A DNA stretch of 64,000 nt from Physella acuta. Taxonomy: Eukaryota; Mollusca; Gastropoda; Physidae. Positions 1 to 9,650 of this stretch are shown piece after piece. The stretch lies in the NCBI RefSeq assembly GCF_028476545.1, contig NW_026731610.1:1104501-1168500 (forward strand), written 5' to 3'. Both the position numbers and the translations under genes were made by a program. Within the stretch, counting starts at the first letter, position 1; each line of letters begins with the position of its first letter. The notes under the pieces are model-generated. The model had not been told where the DNA came from. It searched no databases and worked only from the letters and a program-made list of their open reading frames with translations.

Positions 1-215
1 CCCGAATGGACACTTGCCCGAATGCGACAAATGCCCGAATGGACACTTGCCCGAATGCGACAAATGCCCGAATGGACACTTGCCCGAATGCGACAAATGC
101 CCGAATGGACACTTGCCCGAATGGGACAAATGCCCGAATGGACACTTGCCCGAATGGGACAAATGCCCGAATGGACACTTGCCCGAATGCGACAAATGCC
201 CGAATCCCACTTGTC
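1..215 (+). repeat. 33-bp minisatellite, left terminus
   Basis: About six and a half copies of a 33-bp unit made of two related halves, each starting CCCGAATG. The array ends with diverged units and CCCGAAAAATGTTAA. The unit length is a multiple of three and contains no stop in several frames, which creates spurious overlapping reading frames. Confidence 0.9.
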
Positions 216-244
216 CGAAGGCCGTTTGCCCGAAAAATGTTAAT

Positions 245-930
245 ATTAGATAATAAATAATATTTCCAAATAGACATTTTTTAATTAATTTAAGTTTGAA
301 ATTTTGATTATAAACACATATATAAGCATAAAACAAAGTTGTTTATATTTTTTAATTTAGCTTTTTTTTTTTCAAAACTGAGTAAGTGCAGTAAGAAAAA
401 CTTTATTCTTTAATTAATGTAAGGTGATGTTGGCGGCGGTGTTCTAACATTCTTTGATGAATGTTTTGAACACCTTGTTTAGCCGACGTGTCGCGGTGGT
501 TATATAGCTTTTATGACACGGTGTAGGCGGCGCGTCGTCTCGCAACATTGAACAGAAGCGCGTTTGTTTGTTTATCTTGTTATGCTTAACTTGTGAGGTG
601 ATCATTTAACAAAAGAATGAGGCGAGGTCTAGGTGGCAAATTTAAAAACTAAACGTAGTCAAATATGTTTGATCTCCACTTAATGCACCTTGTTAAGACA
701 GTGTGTTGAAGCGATTACTTAATAAAGAAAGCAAAAATCATTTTAAAATCCGAAGATGAATGAAAATTGTATTTTTGTCTAATTTCATATATGGAAGTAT
801 ATTTGTACACTTTTTAAATATCAAATACAAATTAATTTAAAATGTCTGCGTGGTAATGTATAATATTATTTTTTTTCACTTTCTTTTTGCATAGATGTGT
901 TTTGTTTACCAACATTTTAAATTTAAATTG
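245..930. other. Interior of the foldback-like element, no gene seen
   Basis: AT-rich flanks surround a GC-richer core at about 420-560 that contains GGCGGCGGTG and GGCGGCGCGTCG. No long reading frame, tRNA boxes or transposase motif was found. Confidence 0.4.
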
Positions 931-969
931 ATTACGACTGATTATTTAGTAATATATAATGTTAACATT

Positions 970-1262
970 TTTCGGGCAAACGGCCTTCGGGCAAGTGGCA
1001 TTCGGGCATTTGTCGCATTCGGGAAAGTGTCCATTCGGGCATTTGTCGCATTCGGGCAAGTGTCCATTCGGGCATTTGTCGCATTCGGGCAAGTGTCCAT
1101 TCGGGCATTTGTCGCATTCGGGCAAGTGTCCATTCGGGCGTTTGTCGCATTCGGGCAAGTGTCCATTCGGGCATTTGTCGCATTCGGGCAAGTGTCCATT
1201 CGGGAAATCGGCCTTCGGGCAAACGGCATTCGGGCAAGTGTCTTTCGGGAATTTGTCGTAGA
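970..1262 (-). repeat. 33-bp minisatellite, right terminus (inverted relative to 1-215)
   Basis: Units read CATTCGGGCAAGTGTC plus CATTCGGGCATTTGTCG, the reverse complement of the left array. There are about seven units with diverged units at both ends. On the minus strand the outermost part (TACGACAAATTCCCGAAAG) matches the isolated terminus near 45500. Confidence 0.9.
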
Positions 1263-1309
1263 CCCATGTTAAAGTAGGGAGATGAAAAACGGTGCAAGCT
1301 GTCAACATT

Positions 1310-2070
1310 TCATTAAACTTGAGTGCACATTTACAATACTTTCTCTATACTCTGTATACGAGAAGGTAAATAGGTTCTTGCATTACCACCCACCTAGTGG
1401 ATTCTACATTAAATGGAGAACCGAGGAGAGTACTAGAATAATTTACATAAGAGGCAAACAAGGTTGGCCGTTGAACAATATATAAGAAACGTTTTTAGAC
1501 AACGCTATAAGCTTTGTTTGCATACTTCGAGTTCAGCTACATGTCACCGTATAAAAGAACCAATGATTTATACATTGAACTTGTCCCTTAATTTTAAGGG
1601 ATCCAAAATTAATTGTTAAGATGCCTATGTGTACCAATTTTCAAGCGGAGGCTTTAAATTTAAGCTAATAAGCAAGTCTTTGAGCTATTGCTTTTGGATA
1701 CTATTAAGAGTCAAAAAAAATGTTTCTTACTTTCAAGAATTTTCATTAATAGACAAAATATCCTATACACAAATATTAATGCATATGTTGACTATATTAA
1801 TTAAACAATATTTCTTGTTTGCATTGTATTATTATTTTCCTGCTTTATCGAAAACATAAGATATTGGTTGTTTCCCTTGATAACAATACAAATAAGTAAA
1901 TAATGCAAATCGAATCTGTTTTTAAACAATGCAATATATTTTACGTATCATTTATTAAACAGTGTTTTATTTCACATATTATATTTATAATTAGCGAATG
2001 TGTTTATTTACATATGCATCAAATCCACGTGCCAATTAGAGAATGAAACTCAAAAGTCTTATGGTAAGTG
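1310..2070 (+). repeat. E-A-B-C module copy 1 with type-1 tail
   Basis: Block E (CTCTATACTCTGTATACGAG) is followed by hairpin A at 1583. The stem there is CCCTTA/TAAGGG, a two-sided change from the usual CCCTTG/CAAGGG. The hairpin C region near 1868 has lost its right arm. The type-1 tail with TATTTATAA-like sequence runs to about 2070. The closest relative is the copy at 54545-55320. Confidence 0.8.
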
Positions 2071-2096
2071 CGTTTAAAAAAAAAATAACAATGTAA

Positions 2097-2345
2097 TTAG
2101 ACCACTGGGTCCACCTCTAGATCATCGTCCACCCAGACAAACATCCCCTCCACCAGTATATCATTCAGGCCAATCCACACCCAGCCAGTGGAGTTGACGA
2201 TGAACTTGAATAGATCAAACCTGGCCAGGGTTTTGGCCACAAAGAGATGGCCACCCAGAGACTGGCAGGTCGTTTCTGTGTCGGTGAAGTTTTGGTACGA
2301 GTTGAAGTATGCGGGTAGGTGGTCTCGCCCTTGTAACTGTACCAC
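2097..2345 (-). CDS. C-type lectin domain exon, partial
   Basis: The minus strand carries 82 open codons ending TAA at 2097. Recognisable C-type-lectin features are a CQSLGGHL segment near residues 28-35 (the usual first disulphide cysteine followed by the GG.L motif) and WIGLND...EG.FVWVDD near residues 57-73, the conserved WIGL core and the start of the second half. A whole domain is about 120-130 residues; the N-terminal strand and the second half with the Ca-binding and C-terminal cysteines are absent, so this is one exon or a fragment. On the minus strand the sequence TCTGAAACAG precedes GTGGTACAG, a plausible acceptor. The exit is unclear: CTAGAG followed by GTGGAC could be a donor. It sits directly behind a type-1 tail of opposite orientation. 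Known C-type lectins bind sugars or other ligands and are usually secreted or on the cell surface. Whether this exon is expressed is unknown. Confidence 0.7.
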   Translation of the reverse strand: MVQLQGRDHLPAYFNSYQNFTDTETTCQSLGGHLFVAKTLARFDLFKFIVNSTGWVWIGLNDILVEGMFVWVDDDLEVDPVV

Positions 2346-2349
2346 CTGT

Positions 2350-2810
2350 TTCAGATAGAGATTAAAGCCTTAGCCGTTTCTACATCTAGATGATATTGAT
2401 TTTATTCAAATAATATGATAGTCTGTGAAATGTGATAACATATTAATATCTGAATATACGGGAACAAAAATCTGTTAACATGTTTTCATAACAAATTTAA
2501 CTTTATAAAAATATGTTTCAGTCAGAAAACACTACAGTACAATTTAATTAAAAATGAAAGATTTATGTCAGACTAGAACAGCTACATGATGTAAATAAAT
2601 CGAGTTCAGCTTTTATCGTAACGTATGAAGGTATAATATGTTCGGCATTATGCTTAGTCCACATTTGAAGTTTTATTTATTAAATAAAATAACTATTGTG
2701 AATACTTTAACGTTAGAATGTCAACATGTAACCAGCTTTAAGTTTATTGTGATATCGCGGCTTACATATTTGATAACAATTAAGAAATAAAATGTTTGCA
2801 CTATATTATT
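2350..2810. other. Intergenic or intronic AT-rich DNA
   Basis: No reading frame, array module or element end was recognised. This could be intron upstream of the lectin exon on the minus strand. Confidence 0.3.
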
Positions 2811-3052
2811 AGTGGTCTAGCGGTAGAGAGTTGAGCTGCTAACCCGTAAGTCTCGAGGTCGAATACAGGTGCAAGTCAGTAGACCGTCCCTGAGTCCACC
2901 CAACTATGATGGGTCACTAACTCACGTTAGGGAAATAAAAGGCGGCTGGGCACACTATCTCTGCATATGCCGAGGTCACTGAAGCAAGCTAGCTCTACTT
3001 CACTTGCCGTATAGACCGTCAGGTTTGAAAGAGAACTTTACTTTTTTACTTA
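2811..3052 (+). mobile_element. tRNA-derived SINE, copy 1
   Basis: The head TCTAGCGGTAGAGAG resembles a pol III A box, and GAGGTCGAATAC about 35 bases on resembles a B box. The body (CCACCCAACTATGATGGG, then AAAGGCGGCTGG) is shared with the copy at 20037-20300. No clear target duplication is visible, so this copy is probably older. Confidence 0.8.
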
Positions 3053-3600
3053 CAATATTGTTTTAAAATGATTTTTTTTTTTTTTTTTTTTTTTGTATAC
3101 TGTAGCGTTTCTTCCTACAGCGTGTACTGACAAATACAACAGTAAGTATTAATTTGATAGGAAATAATGAACTATCTGGGGTATTGTGGTTGTCACAATA
3201 AGGTATCACACCTAGATTTACCTGAAATTCTGGTAACTGTCACAGCCATCTCCCAGGAAGAGATTGCCTTCTGTTGACGTGGGTGGAGGAAATAGTGGAC
3301 TCGGCCCTGACCCAGGCGTACAGGGTTCGCTCACCTTGTTATACATACAACTTTAGCACTGAGTCTTGTAGCTGCGGTGATCAGAAATATTTGAGTATGG
3401 AATTTAAATTCTATACAAGTTCAAATAGATATTTTTTTTAATGATAAAGTAATGTAAAATTATAAATGCTTCGCTTGAACAGATTTCGAGATGACGTAGA
3501 GATTCCATGTTTCTCTAATGACGGTTTATGAAGTGACGGTGTGATCATTTCAATGCCCGGCTGCATTTACCTTCGTACGTTAGGACCCTACCAGTATTTG
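3053..3600. other. Unassigned DNA with a long T run
   Basis: A run of over 20 T lies at about 3071-3094. The rest shows no recognisable coding or repeat feature apart from moderately GC-rich sequence at 3230-3340. Confidence 0.3.
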
Positions 3601-3609
3601 TGGTAATAA

Positions 3610-4185
3610 CAAAAAAGTTAGTTGTATTACCACCAACCTAATGTTGTTTTACCATTTTCCTGGATTCTATGCAAAGTGGACCATCTAGGAAATAGTAGAG
3701 TAGTTTTACATAAGAAATATACAAGGTTTGCCGCTAAACCATGTATTTAAAAAAAAAACGTTTTAAACGAGTATAAATTAAATTATGTCATTAGAGTATT
3801 ATAATACAAAATTATTTGAAAACTTAAATAGCAGAAACAGATCGATTAAACTCAACGACTGAGAGAAAACAAACAAAATGATTTTTTGTTTTAAAATATG
3901 ATCGTGTCCCTTGATATAAGAATTTAAACTATCATTTTCGATTGCACTGTATTCTAATTTTTGCTCTAATGCAAAAAAGAATTCTTGTTGCTTCCCCTGT
4001 TTTCAATGATTTTTAAATGGGAAACAACTAACACAAATAAATATTCTATGTAAATCGTTACAATTTTAACAATTAAATATAACATATATTATTTATTACA
4101 CAGTGTTGTATTAAGCATATTATATTTATAACTATCGAGTTTGTTTATATGAACGTTTAGTTTTATATTCTTGGTCGTATGTGTA
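3610..4185 (+). repeat. E-A-B-C module copy 2, A and B deleted
   Basis: Diverged block E at 3650-3770 is followed by a hairpin A remnant near 3906 that has lost its right arm and block B. Hairpin C is intact, with left arm GTTGCTTCCC at 3987 and right arm GGGAAACAAC at 4019. The type-1 tail starts at about 4070. Confidence 0.7.
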
Positions 4186-4189
4186 TTAA

Positions 4190-4960
4190 CACCAACTTAA
4201 GGATGTTTTACTATTTTACTGGATTCTACGCCAAGTAGACAATCCAGGGCAATAGTAGAGTAGGTTTGCATGAGAAACATACAGGATATGCAGCTAAACC
4301 ATATATTAAAAAAAAACGTTTGAAACGAGTATTAAATAAATCGTGTGATTTCTTTTTTTATAAAATAATATTATATGTAAACTCATCGACTAAGTGCAAG
4401 GGTCGGCAACCTTTTGAAGCGTAAGAGCCAAAAGTTACAATTTTCAAAATTTCCCTGGTTTTAAAGAGCCACGAACATTTTTTTTATTTCAAATATTTTA
4501 TTTTTTATTAAGATTATTAGTATTTGTTCAAGATGCTGGAGAGCCGCACCTTGATATCAAAAGAGCCGCATTCGGCTCGCGAGCCGCAGGTTGCCGACCC
4601 CTGACTAAGTGAGATAAACAAATATGATCTTGTCCCTTGATTTCAAGGGATCCAAAATTTGATTTATTATAAAAACTACACTAGCTGATATATTGTTAGT
4701 TTCAATTTTTAAAACAATTAGCAGGTAATAAAGGTATAGTTTTCTATACATTTTTGAGCACAATTATTATTAAAAAATCCTAAACATAATCTAAAATCTA
4801 CAGAATATTACCTTATAACATATTATTAACTATTATTAAAGTAATAATTGAAACAATTATTTTCGAATAGATTGTATTATTACGTATGTCCTAATGCAAA
4901 GATTCAGGATATATGTTGCTTCCCTTGGCAATAATAAATAATTAAATGGGAAACAACTGA
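4190..4960 (+). repeat. E-A-B-C module copy 3
   Basis: Diverged block E, interrupted behind it by a hAT MITE at 4397-4603. Hairpin A is at 4632 with perfect CCCTTG/CAAGGG arms. Hairpin C is at 4915-4957. A type-2 tail follows. Confidence 0.8.
4389..4611 (+). mobile_element. hAT MITE family 1, copy a, with 8-bp target duplication
   Basis: The element is 4397-4603 (207 bp). Its TIRs are CAAGGGTCGGCAACC and GGTTGCCGACCCCTG, flanked on both sides by ACTAAGTG. The CAG-like end and 8-bp duplication are hAT hallmarks. A palindromic CGGCTCGCGAGCCG lies near the right end. Confidence 0.92.
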
Positions 4961-4969
4961 CAAAATGAA

Positions 4970-5480
4970 ATGTACTCTTGCATCTTTTCCTCTCAGGTAA
5001 ATGCCGGGATAAATTGTCCGTCAGCTAATTTTATGCCGCAATGATATCTAAAACGGAGAATTTAAAGTTTGTCATGGTTTATCATGGATGTGTCTTGCAG
5101 TTAGGGCACATTATTCCTCTATGTACAGTTAAAAGATAGTCACATTGTCTTCTTGTCTGTCGATAACGATATGGATGAAGTATGGTGTCTCTGCAACTGA
5201 GTCATTGTGATACAAGATAATGATGTAAGAAATTCTATCTATAGATTTTAAGACGTTTCGATCTGTGACTGGCTCACAAAGTTCTGAGAGAGCGCCCTCA
5301 AACAGCTCCGTGAGTATATTAAAGTACTTCTGTGAGTTTTTTTTTTTTTTTTTTCAATTTAGTTTTTTTTTTTTTGCTGATATAATTCACTTAGTTATTT
5401 GGAAAAGTTTTTTTTAGTTCTCAGTCGTTCTGAGGCCGACAAAAACAGCTATGAGCAATTTTTTGTCTTAATTTTCTAAA
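4970..5480 (-). repeat. Type-2 tail carrying unit E2
   Basis: Shared with seven or more other places (for example 11205-11690 and 52740-53090). Landmarks are the minus-strand E2 frame, the 3' flank near GTGTCTAGCAGTTAGGGC, and CAGTCGTTCTGAGG upstream of it. Confidence 0.75.
5129..5326 (-). CDS. Unit E2, open copy: 65-residue exon-like frame of unknown family
   Basis: The minus strand reads 65 codons from TAC at 5326 to TAA at 5129. Segments include LSELCEPVTDRNVLKS (about residues 13-28) and SVAETPYFIHIVIDRQED (about 43-60), ending NVTIF-stop. Other copies at different places use the same frame and the same region for the stop, and many differences between copies fall at third codon positions. 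This supports a former or present terminal coding exon, not chance. No ATG opens this copy. On the minus strand other copies have ACTCGTAG just before the frame, which could be a splice acceptor. I do not recognise the protein family. A non-coding origin cannot be excluded without dN/dS or RNA data. Confidence 0.45.
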   Translation of the reverse strand, partial: YFNILTELFEGALSELCEPVTDRNVLKSIDRISYIIILYHNDSVAETPYFIHIVIDRQEDNVTIF

Positions 5481-5489
5481 TTATTTATT

Positions 5490-5590
5490 TGTAACGGTAA
5501 AAGTATCAAACCGCCATCTTTATCACGTACATCTGTTTAAAAATTAAATATTGTTGGATCCCTAGAAATCAAAGGACAAGATCGAAGTCT
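5490..5590 (-). repeat. Inverted fragment of the A module
   Basis: TTGGATCCCTAGAAATCAAAGG is the reverse of hairpin A with its BamHI site. The same inverted piece with the same flanks occurs at 47085-47165. Confidence 0.7.
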
Positions 5591-5602
5591 CTTAACATTT
5601 TT

Positions 5603-6079
5603 AGCGCAATTTCCATTCTGGAGAATTGCGTTTATTAACCCGTCATTTCTGGATGGATGGATGGATGGATGGATGAATGTGTGTCCGCAGCTTTAAGTCG
5701 TATCTCCTCCTCAACGAAGCAATATCGATGACTAGTTCCAAAAGCAATTATGTTAAGCAAGTTACGATGATGAACATAGGCCATAAAAATTCCGGGTTTC
5801 TTTCAGGGATTTCCCAGAAAAGCCAAAAAATCTCGAAAAAAAGCAGTTTTTGGCCCATATCTCGGCAACCAGACCACTTAGCGACTTGAAACATGTACCA
5901 ATCGATTCCTGTCATAATTTAGAACAATATTGCCGAAGAAAGTTTTCAAAAATATTCTCTCGTTCGGTCACAAATTTTAAAATTACATAAACACCTACAA
6001 ACCGATTGTTCTTCTAGCTTGAACGCACCCCAACATTATACGTCAGAGCTATTTTTAGATAACATAAGGAAATTGCGCA
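5603..6079. mobile_element. TIR element with GCGCAATTTCC ends, about 475 bp
   Basis: The left end GCGCAATTTCC (5604-5614) and right end GGAAATTGCGC (6068-6078) are perfect inverted repeats. The related array copy near 47170 lacks this block, so it is an insertion. It contains a GGAT microsatellite at about 5650. Target duplication is not clear and no transposase is present. Confidence 0.7.
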
Positions 6080-6121
6080 CAAATGTCACTAGACTTTTTT
6101 AATTAACTTGTTTGTCTATTT

Positions 6122-6620
6122 GTCCCTTGAATTCAAGGGATCCAAAATTAAAACTTTTTTCAACAATTACAGTACATAAAAGTTTAGTGGTGGTTTCATT
6201 ACTTAAAAAAAATTAGTAAGTCATTTACCTAAAGCTATACTGAACGTTTTAAAGCAAATTATTTTTTTCAAAACAAAAAAATAAAAATAAACAAAAAATG
6301 GACTTTATCATTCATTAAACCATATTAGAACTTGTGTATAGTATAATAAAATAAACTATTGTTTTCGATTTCACTGTATACTAATTTTTGTTCTGTTGCA
6401 AAAAAAAATATTGTTGTTTCCCCTGTTTTAAATGAATGTGTATATGGGAAACAAATAACGCAAATAAATATTCTATGTAAATCGATACAATTTTTAACGA
6501 TTCAATATATTATATATTATTTATTACACAGTGTTCTATTAAGCATATTATATTTATGACTATCGAGTTTGTTTATATGATCGTTTACTTTTACATTATT
6601 GGTCGTCTACGTTGTCGCCT
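6122..6620 (+). repeat. A-B-C module copy 4 with type-1 TATA segment
   Basis: Hairpin A at 6122 reads CCCTTGAATTCAAGGG. Hairpin C has arms GTTGTTTCCC at 6413 and GGGAAACAAA at 6446. The tail holds TATATTTATGACTATCGAG and then a GATT/AATTGT microsatellite. Its partner is 47189-47760. Confidence 0.8.
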
Positions 6621-6627
6621 TAAGTTT

Positions 6628-7770
6628 TCAATTGTAATTGTAATTGTAATTGTGATTTTGATTTTGATTGTGAAAAAGACATTTCATCAAACTTTGTTTT
6701 ATTAACATAAACCATGATATACTGCTAGCTGTTATATACCAATATAAAGAAAGTTTAGTGGAGATCACTTCCGCTTGATATTTTTTATTTTATTTTCGCC
6801 TGAACCTCGTAGCTTTTAGCGTCAGTTAGCTTATCGCGTTATTAGCTTTTGTATTACTGTTTTCATCTAAGGCTTGTGAGGACTTCATTTATTTACAATA
6901 GTATTTCTTTCTTTCTGACATAGACATACACATTCATTCCCAAACATATATATTATACTTAACAAGCCGACCCGCGGCGTATCATACGCCGCTATTTAGT
7001 TGTTTTATTTTCTACTTTTCAGTAATTTATAATTTGTGAATTCGACGGTACCAATGCGGCCACTGGAAATATTTGCTTTAAAACACTACCCCCCCCCCCC
7101 CCCCCCCACGCTTTCCCCCAACCCCTACCCTACACCCCCCCCCCCCCCTGAAAGCAGCCTCCTGTAAGTTACCTCCTCTAAGTTTAAAATCGTTTCAAAC
7201 TTAATTATCTGCCCCTAATAGCTGTTACTAAACCCGGCGTTACAAACGTAAACATTTAGCGTGAACTACAGCTCACCAGACCATGTAGTGGGTGGGGGTG
7301 ATAGTGATAGAAAGGGAGAGAGGGGACTGCAAGGCGCGCTTGCAGCTTGTTTTCTAACGTCTCCCAGAAGAGAATTATATATATATATATAGATTGCTGA
7401 GTTTTGTCTGATGATGCTATTTCTTTGTTTGCTGTCTTTTTTTGTTTTGTTTATAAGTAGTTGAGATCACTACTGCTTTATGTTTTGAATTTTAATTTTG
7501 CTTCAGACAAGTAATTCTTAGCGTCAGTTAGCTTATCACCTTGTTCGCGTTTGTATTACTATTTTCTTCTTCAGCTTGTGAGGACTGACAATTATTTACA
7601 ATAATATTTCTTTCTGACATATACTTTTCCCCCCAATTATTTACATTATACTTAATACATGACGCCGCGGATCGCTGATTTTTGTTTGGTGATGTTTTTC
7701 CTAGTTTGTTTGCATTTCATTTTTTTTCCTGTTTGAACTGAAATCGCCACTTTAGTTTTGATGCCGTCCA
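6628..7770 (+). repeat. Block H, copy 1, with an inserted GC-rich element
   Basis: Block H (TTAGCGTCAGTTAGCTTATC appears twice) recurs at 26455-27070 and 47700-48310. At 6966-7395 this copy alone has an insertion starting CCGACCCGCGGCGTATCATA, with two poly-C runs and ending in a TATATATATAGATT tract. Confidence 0.7.
6964..7396 (+). mobile_element. Element with CGGCGTA/TACGCCG hairpin head and TA-repeat end
   Basis: The head has a CGGCGTATCATACGCCG dyad. The body carries long C runs at 7091 and 7137, and the end is TATATATATATAGATTG. Left-end relatives lie at 21769, 42719, 45119 and 60231. The family name is not known to me. Confidence 0.5.
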
Positions 7771-7789
7771 AAATTGTAAAGAACCCAAT

Positions 7790-8460
7790 GTCTTGTCTCT
7801 ATTCCGTCCAGGGGTCTGTCGTAATAAATTTTCCTTCATCAAATTTTATGTCGCCATGAAAACTAAAATGGAGAATTGTACACTTGTCAAGGATGTGTCT
7901 AGCAGTTATTCAATGTCTTCTTGTCTGTCGATAACGATGTAGAAAAAAGTTGCGACTCTGCCACTGAAAGCTTTGGGTTTCACGATAATGATGTAGGAGT
8001 TTTCATCCGCATATTTTAAAACGTTTCAATCAGTGGCTGGCTCACAAAATTCTGAGAGAGCGTCCAGCTCCATGAGTATTTCAACGTACATCTACGAGTT
8101 TCTTTTATACTGTTGTTATTTGCTGATATGTTGCACTTCAATGTTCAGCAATTTTTGCTCGATCTGAGACGACAAAATTTACGATACGCAATTATTTGTT
8201 TTATATATTTTGTTTGACTTAGTTATTTGTGGCGGTAAAAGTGTTATGCCGCCATCTTGCCTTGCCTGTGACCCCCACCAGTTAACCGCATTCTTATCCA
8301 CACCCGCCCAGTCACCCACACGTTTGGTAAGTTATGTCAGCACGCAGATCGCTGGTCATGTGACATAGCGACCAATCAAATCATTGGCTTAACTAACACG
8401 TGGACACCTAACGTTATACATAAAGGGGAGGACAACCTTAATCGATTTTATTCTCTTTTT
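7790..8460 (-). repeat. Type-2 tail with unit E2 and promoter-like segment D
   Basis: Partner of 48410-49340. On the minus strand it has inverted CCAAT boxes at about 8371-8388, an E-box-like ACGTG and AAGATGGCGGC (8248-8259). Confidence 0.7.
7900..8090 (-). pseudogene. Unit E2, broken copy
   Basis: EILMELDALSEFCEP is readable, then a TGA replaces the codon after ATD. ENSYIIIVKPK is still legible before the frame shifts. It is shorter than the open copy by about four codons near the start. Confidence 0.45.
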
Positions 8461-8493
8461 ACTGGCTTTCGCACGCGCCGTTTAAGGCCAGTA

Positions 8494-8690
8494 CAGTGTA
8501 TCTTCCAGACTTTTTTTCTCCGGGAAGGGGGGGGGGGGGCACTTAAAATTGTTTTTTTTTGTGTGGGGGTGTGGACATACTGATAAAAGTATATAGTTTC
8601 TATATAAATTCCATTTCGCTCTGGAGGAGCTGGGGGGGGGGGGGGCGTACACGTTATTCGGGAGGGGGGGGACGTTCCCCGTTACACAAC
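8494..8690 (+). mobile_element. G-rich hAT family 3 copy, right end lost
   Basis: Starts CAGTGTATCTTCCAGAC and carries three long G runs. The right TIR is not present. Partner of 49390-49572, where the insertion point is the same, so it was duplicated with the array. Confidence 0.6.
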
Positions 8691-8718
8691 ACTTTTAGAT
8701 GAAGATAAACGAAAATAT

Positions 8719-8870
8719 CTTGTCTCTTTTTTAAGGGATCCAAAATTTGATGTATTTGAAAATTTGATAACCTAGTTTATAAAACGCATTTAGGTAGATC
8801 CAATTAACTCAACTAGAAACGTGTATTTTATTTAAAAAAATAGAACAAACGGACGCTTAAAACTACATGT
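8719..8870 (+). repeat. Hairpin A copy 5, rest of module missing
   Basis: GTCTCTTTTTTAAGGGATCC, with the left arm degenerate. No block B or C follows. Partner of 49605. Confidence 0.6.
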
Positions 8871-9064
8871 CTGAAGCTGGAAAAATTATTAAAGTACTTG
8901 TTCATACCAAATTCCTTTGAAAAATTGCCCTATGCGCGACCAAACTACCCCACCTATTTAAACATGTTCCCCATGACAAGCCACGTCACAACACATATTC
9001 CCTCTAAATGTATGTGTCTCCTCACCTGTCTGAACATGTTCCCTCTGAATGTACGTGTCACCTC
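8871..9064. repeat. Segment also present at about 63020-63090
   Basis: TACTTGTTCATACC and GCGACCA match the end of the window. It contains two imperfect AACATGTTCCC units. Confidence 0.5.
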
Positions 9065-9283
9065 ACTTAAAGTGAGACATTTAAAACGTGAAATTCACAT
9101 CAGTTTATGTATTAAATCTTTATCACGCTTAAAGTGAGACATTTTAAACGTGAAATTCACATCAGTTTATGTATTAAATCTTTATCACGCTAATCGAGAC
9201 ATTTTAAACGTCAAATTCACATTTGTTTATATATTAAATTTTGATCACGATTAAAGTGAGACATTTTAAAAGTGAAATTAACT
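9065..9283 (+). repeat. 62-bp tandem repeat, about 3.5 copies
   Basis: The unit starts CTTAAAGTGAGACATTT and ends CTTTATCACG. The copies diverge from left to right. Confidence 0.85.
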
Positions 9284-9387
9284 TCAGAGTTTAACAAATA
9301 ATTCTTAAATCTTAATTGACTGACAAATTCCGTTATTCTCTCGAGACTTGCAGTCAATAGGGCAGTTGAAGTAGAGTTCATCTGTTT

Positions 9388-9650
9388 TCGTGACCTCGGC
9401 ACATAAAGGGTAGTGTTGTCAGTTCTAAGTCAAGCCGTCTTTACTTTCCATAACGATAATCAGTTACCCATCAAACTCCTATGGACTCAGGAACGTTCTA
9501 CTCTATAGGCTAGGAATCCAAACTCACAACTTCGAGTTATAAATCGTGCTCTCTATCTTCCAACCACGCCGTGAATTTACACGTAGTCTTGGCTATGTGG
9601 GACGGCCAGGTCGTACGATAAAGCACAACTGAAAAGTTCGGTTCGAATGC
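9388..9650 (-). mobile_element. Degenerate SINE, minus orientation
   Basis: ACCTCGGCACATA, GTACCCAT-like and GACTCAGG landmarks of the SINE body occur in reverse order. The head is badly eroded. Confidence 0.45.

Larger units (their letters stand above)
1..1268. mobile_element. Foldback-like element with long tandem-repeat inverted termini (left end cut by window)
   Basis: The 33-bp array at 1-215 reads CCCGAATGGACACTTG plus CCCGAATGCGACAAATG. The same array returns inverted at about 985-1215. Both inner edges carry CCCGAAAAATGTTAA on matching strands, so the pair forms long inverted termini around a roughly 700-bp interior. The outer right edge (CATTTGTCGTAGACC-like, near 1250-1268) recurs at 45500, where a single terminus of the same type lies alone. 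Foldback-type DNA elements are known to have tandem-repeat inverted termini. No transposase is visible in the interior, so this copy looks non-autonomous. The left edge lies outside the window, so no target duplication can be tested. Confidence 0.6.

Noticed and set aside
1-260. Overlapping reading frames encoding repeated MDTCPNATNAR-type peptides
   Set aside because: They arise from a 33-bp tandem repeat whose length is a multiple of three; frames are open on both strands in several registers, which a real protein would not show.
2811-2890. Functional tRNA genes at the SINE heads (also 20037, 60771)
   Set aside because: A and B boxes are present but the acceptor stem does not close and the tRNA-like part runs into a repeated SINE body.
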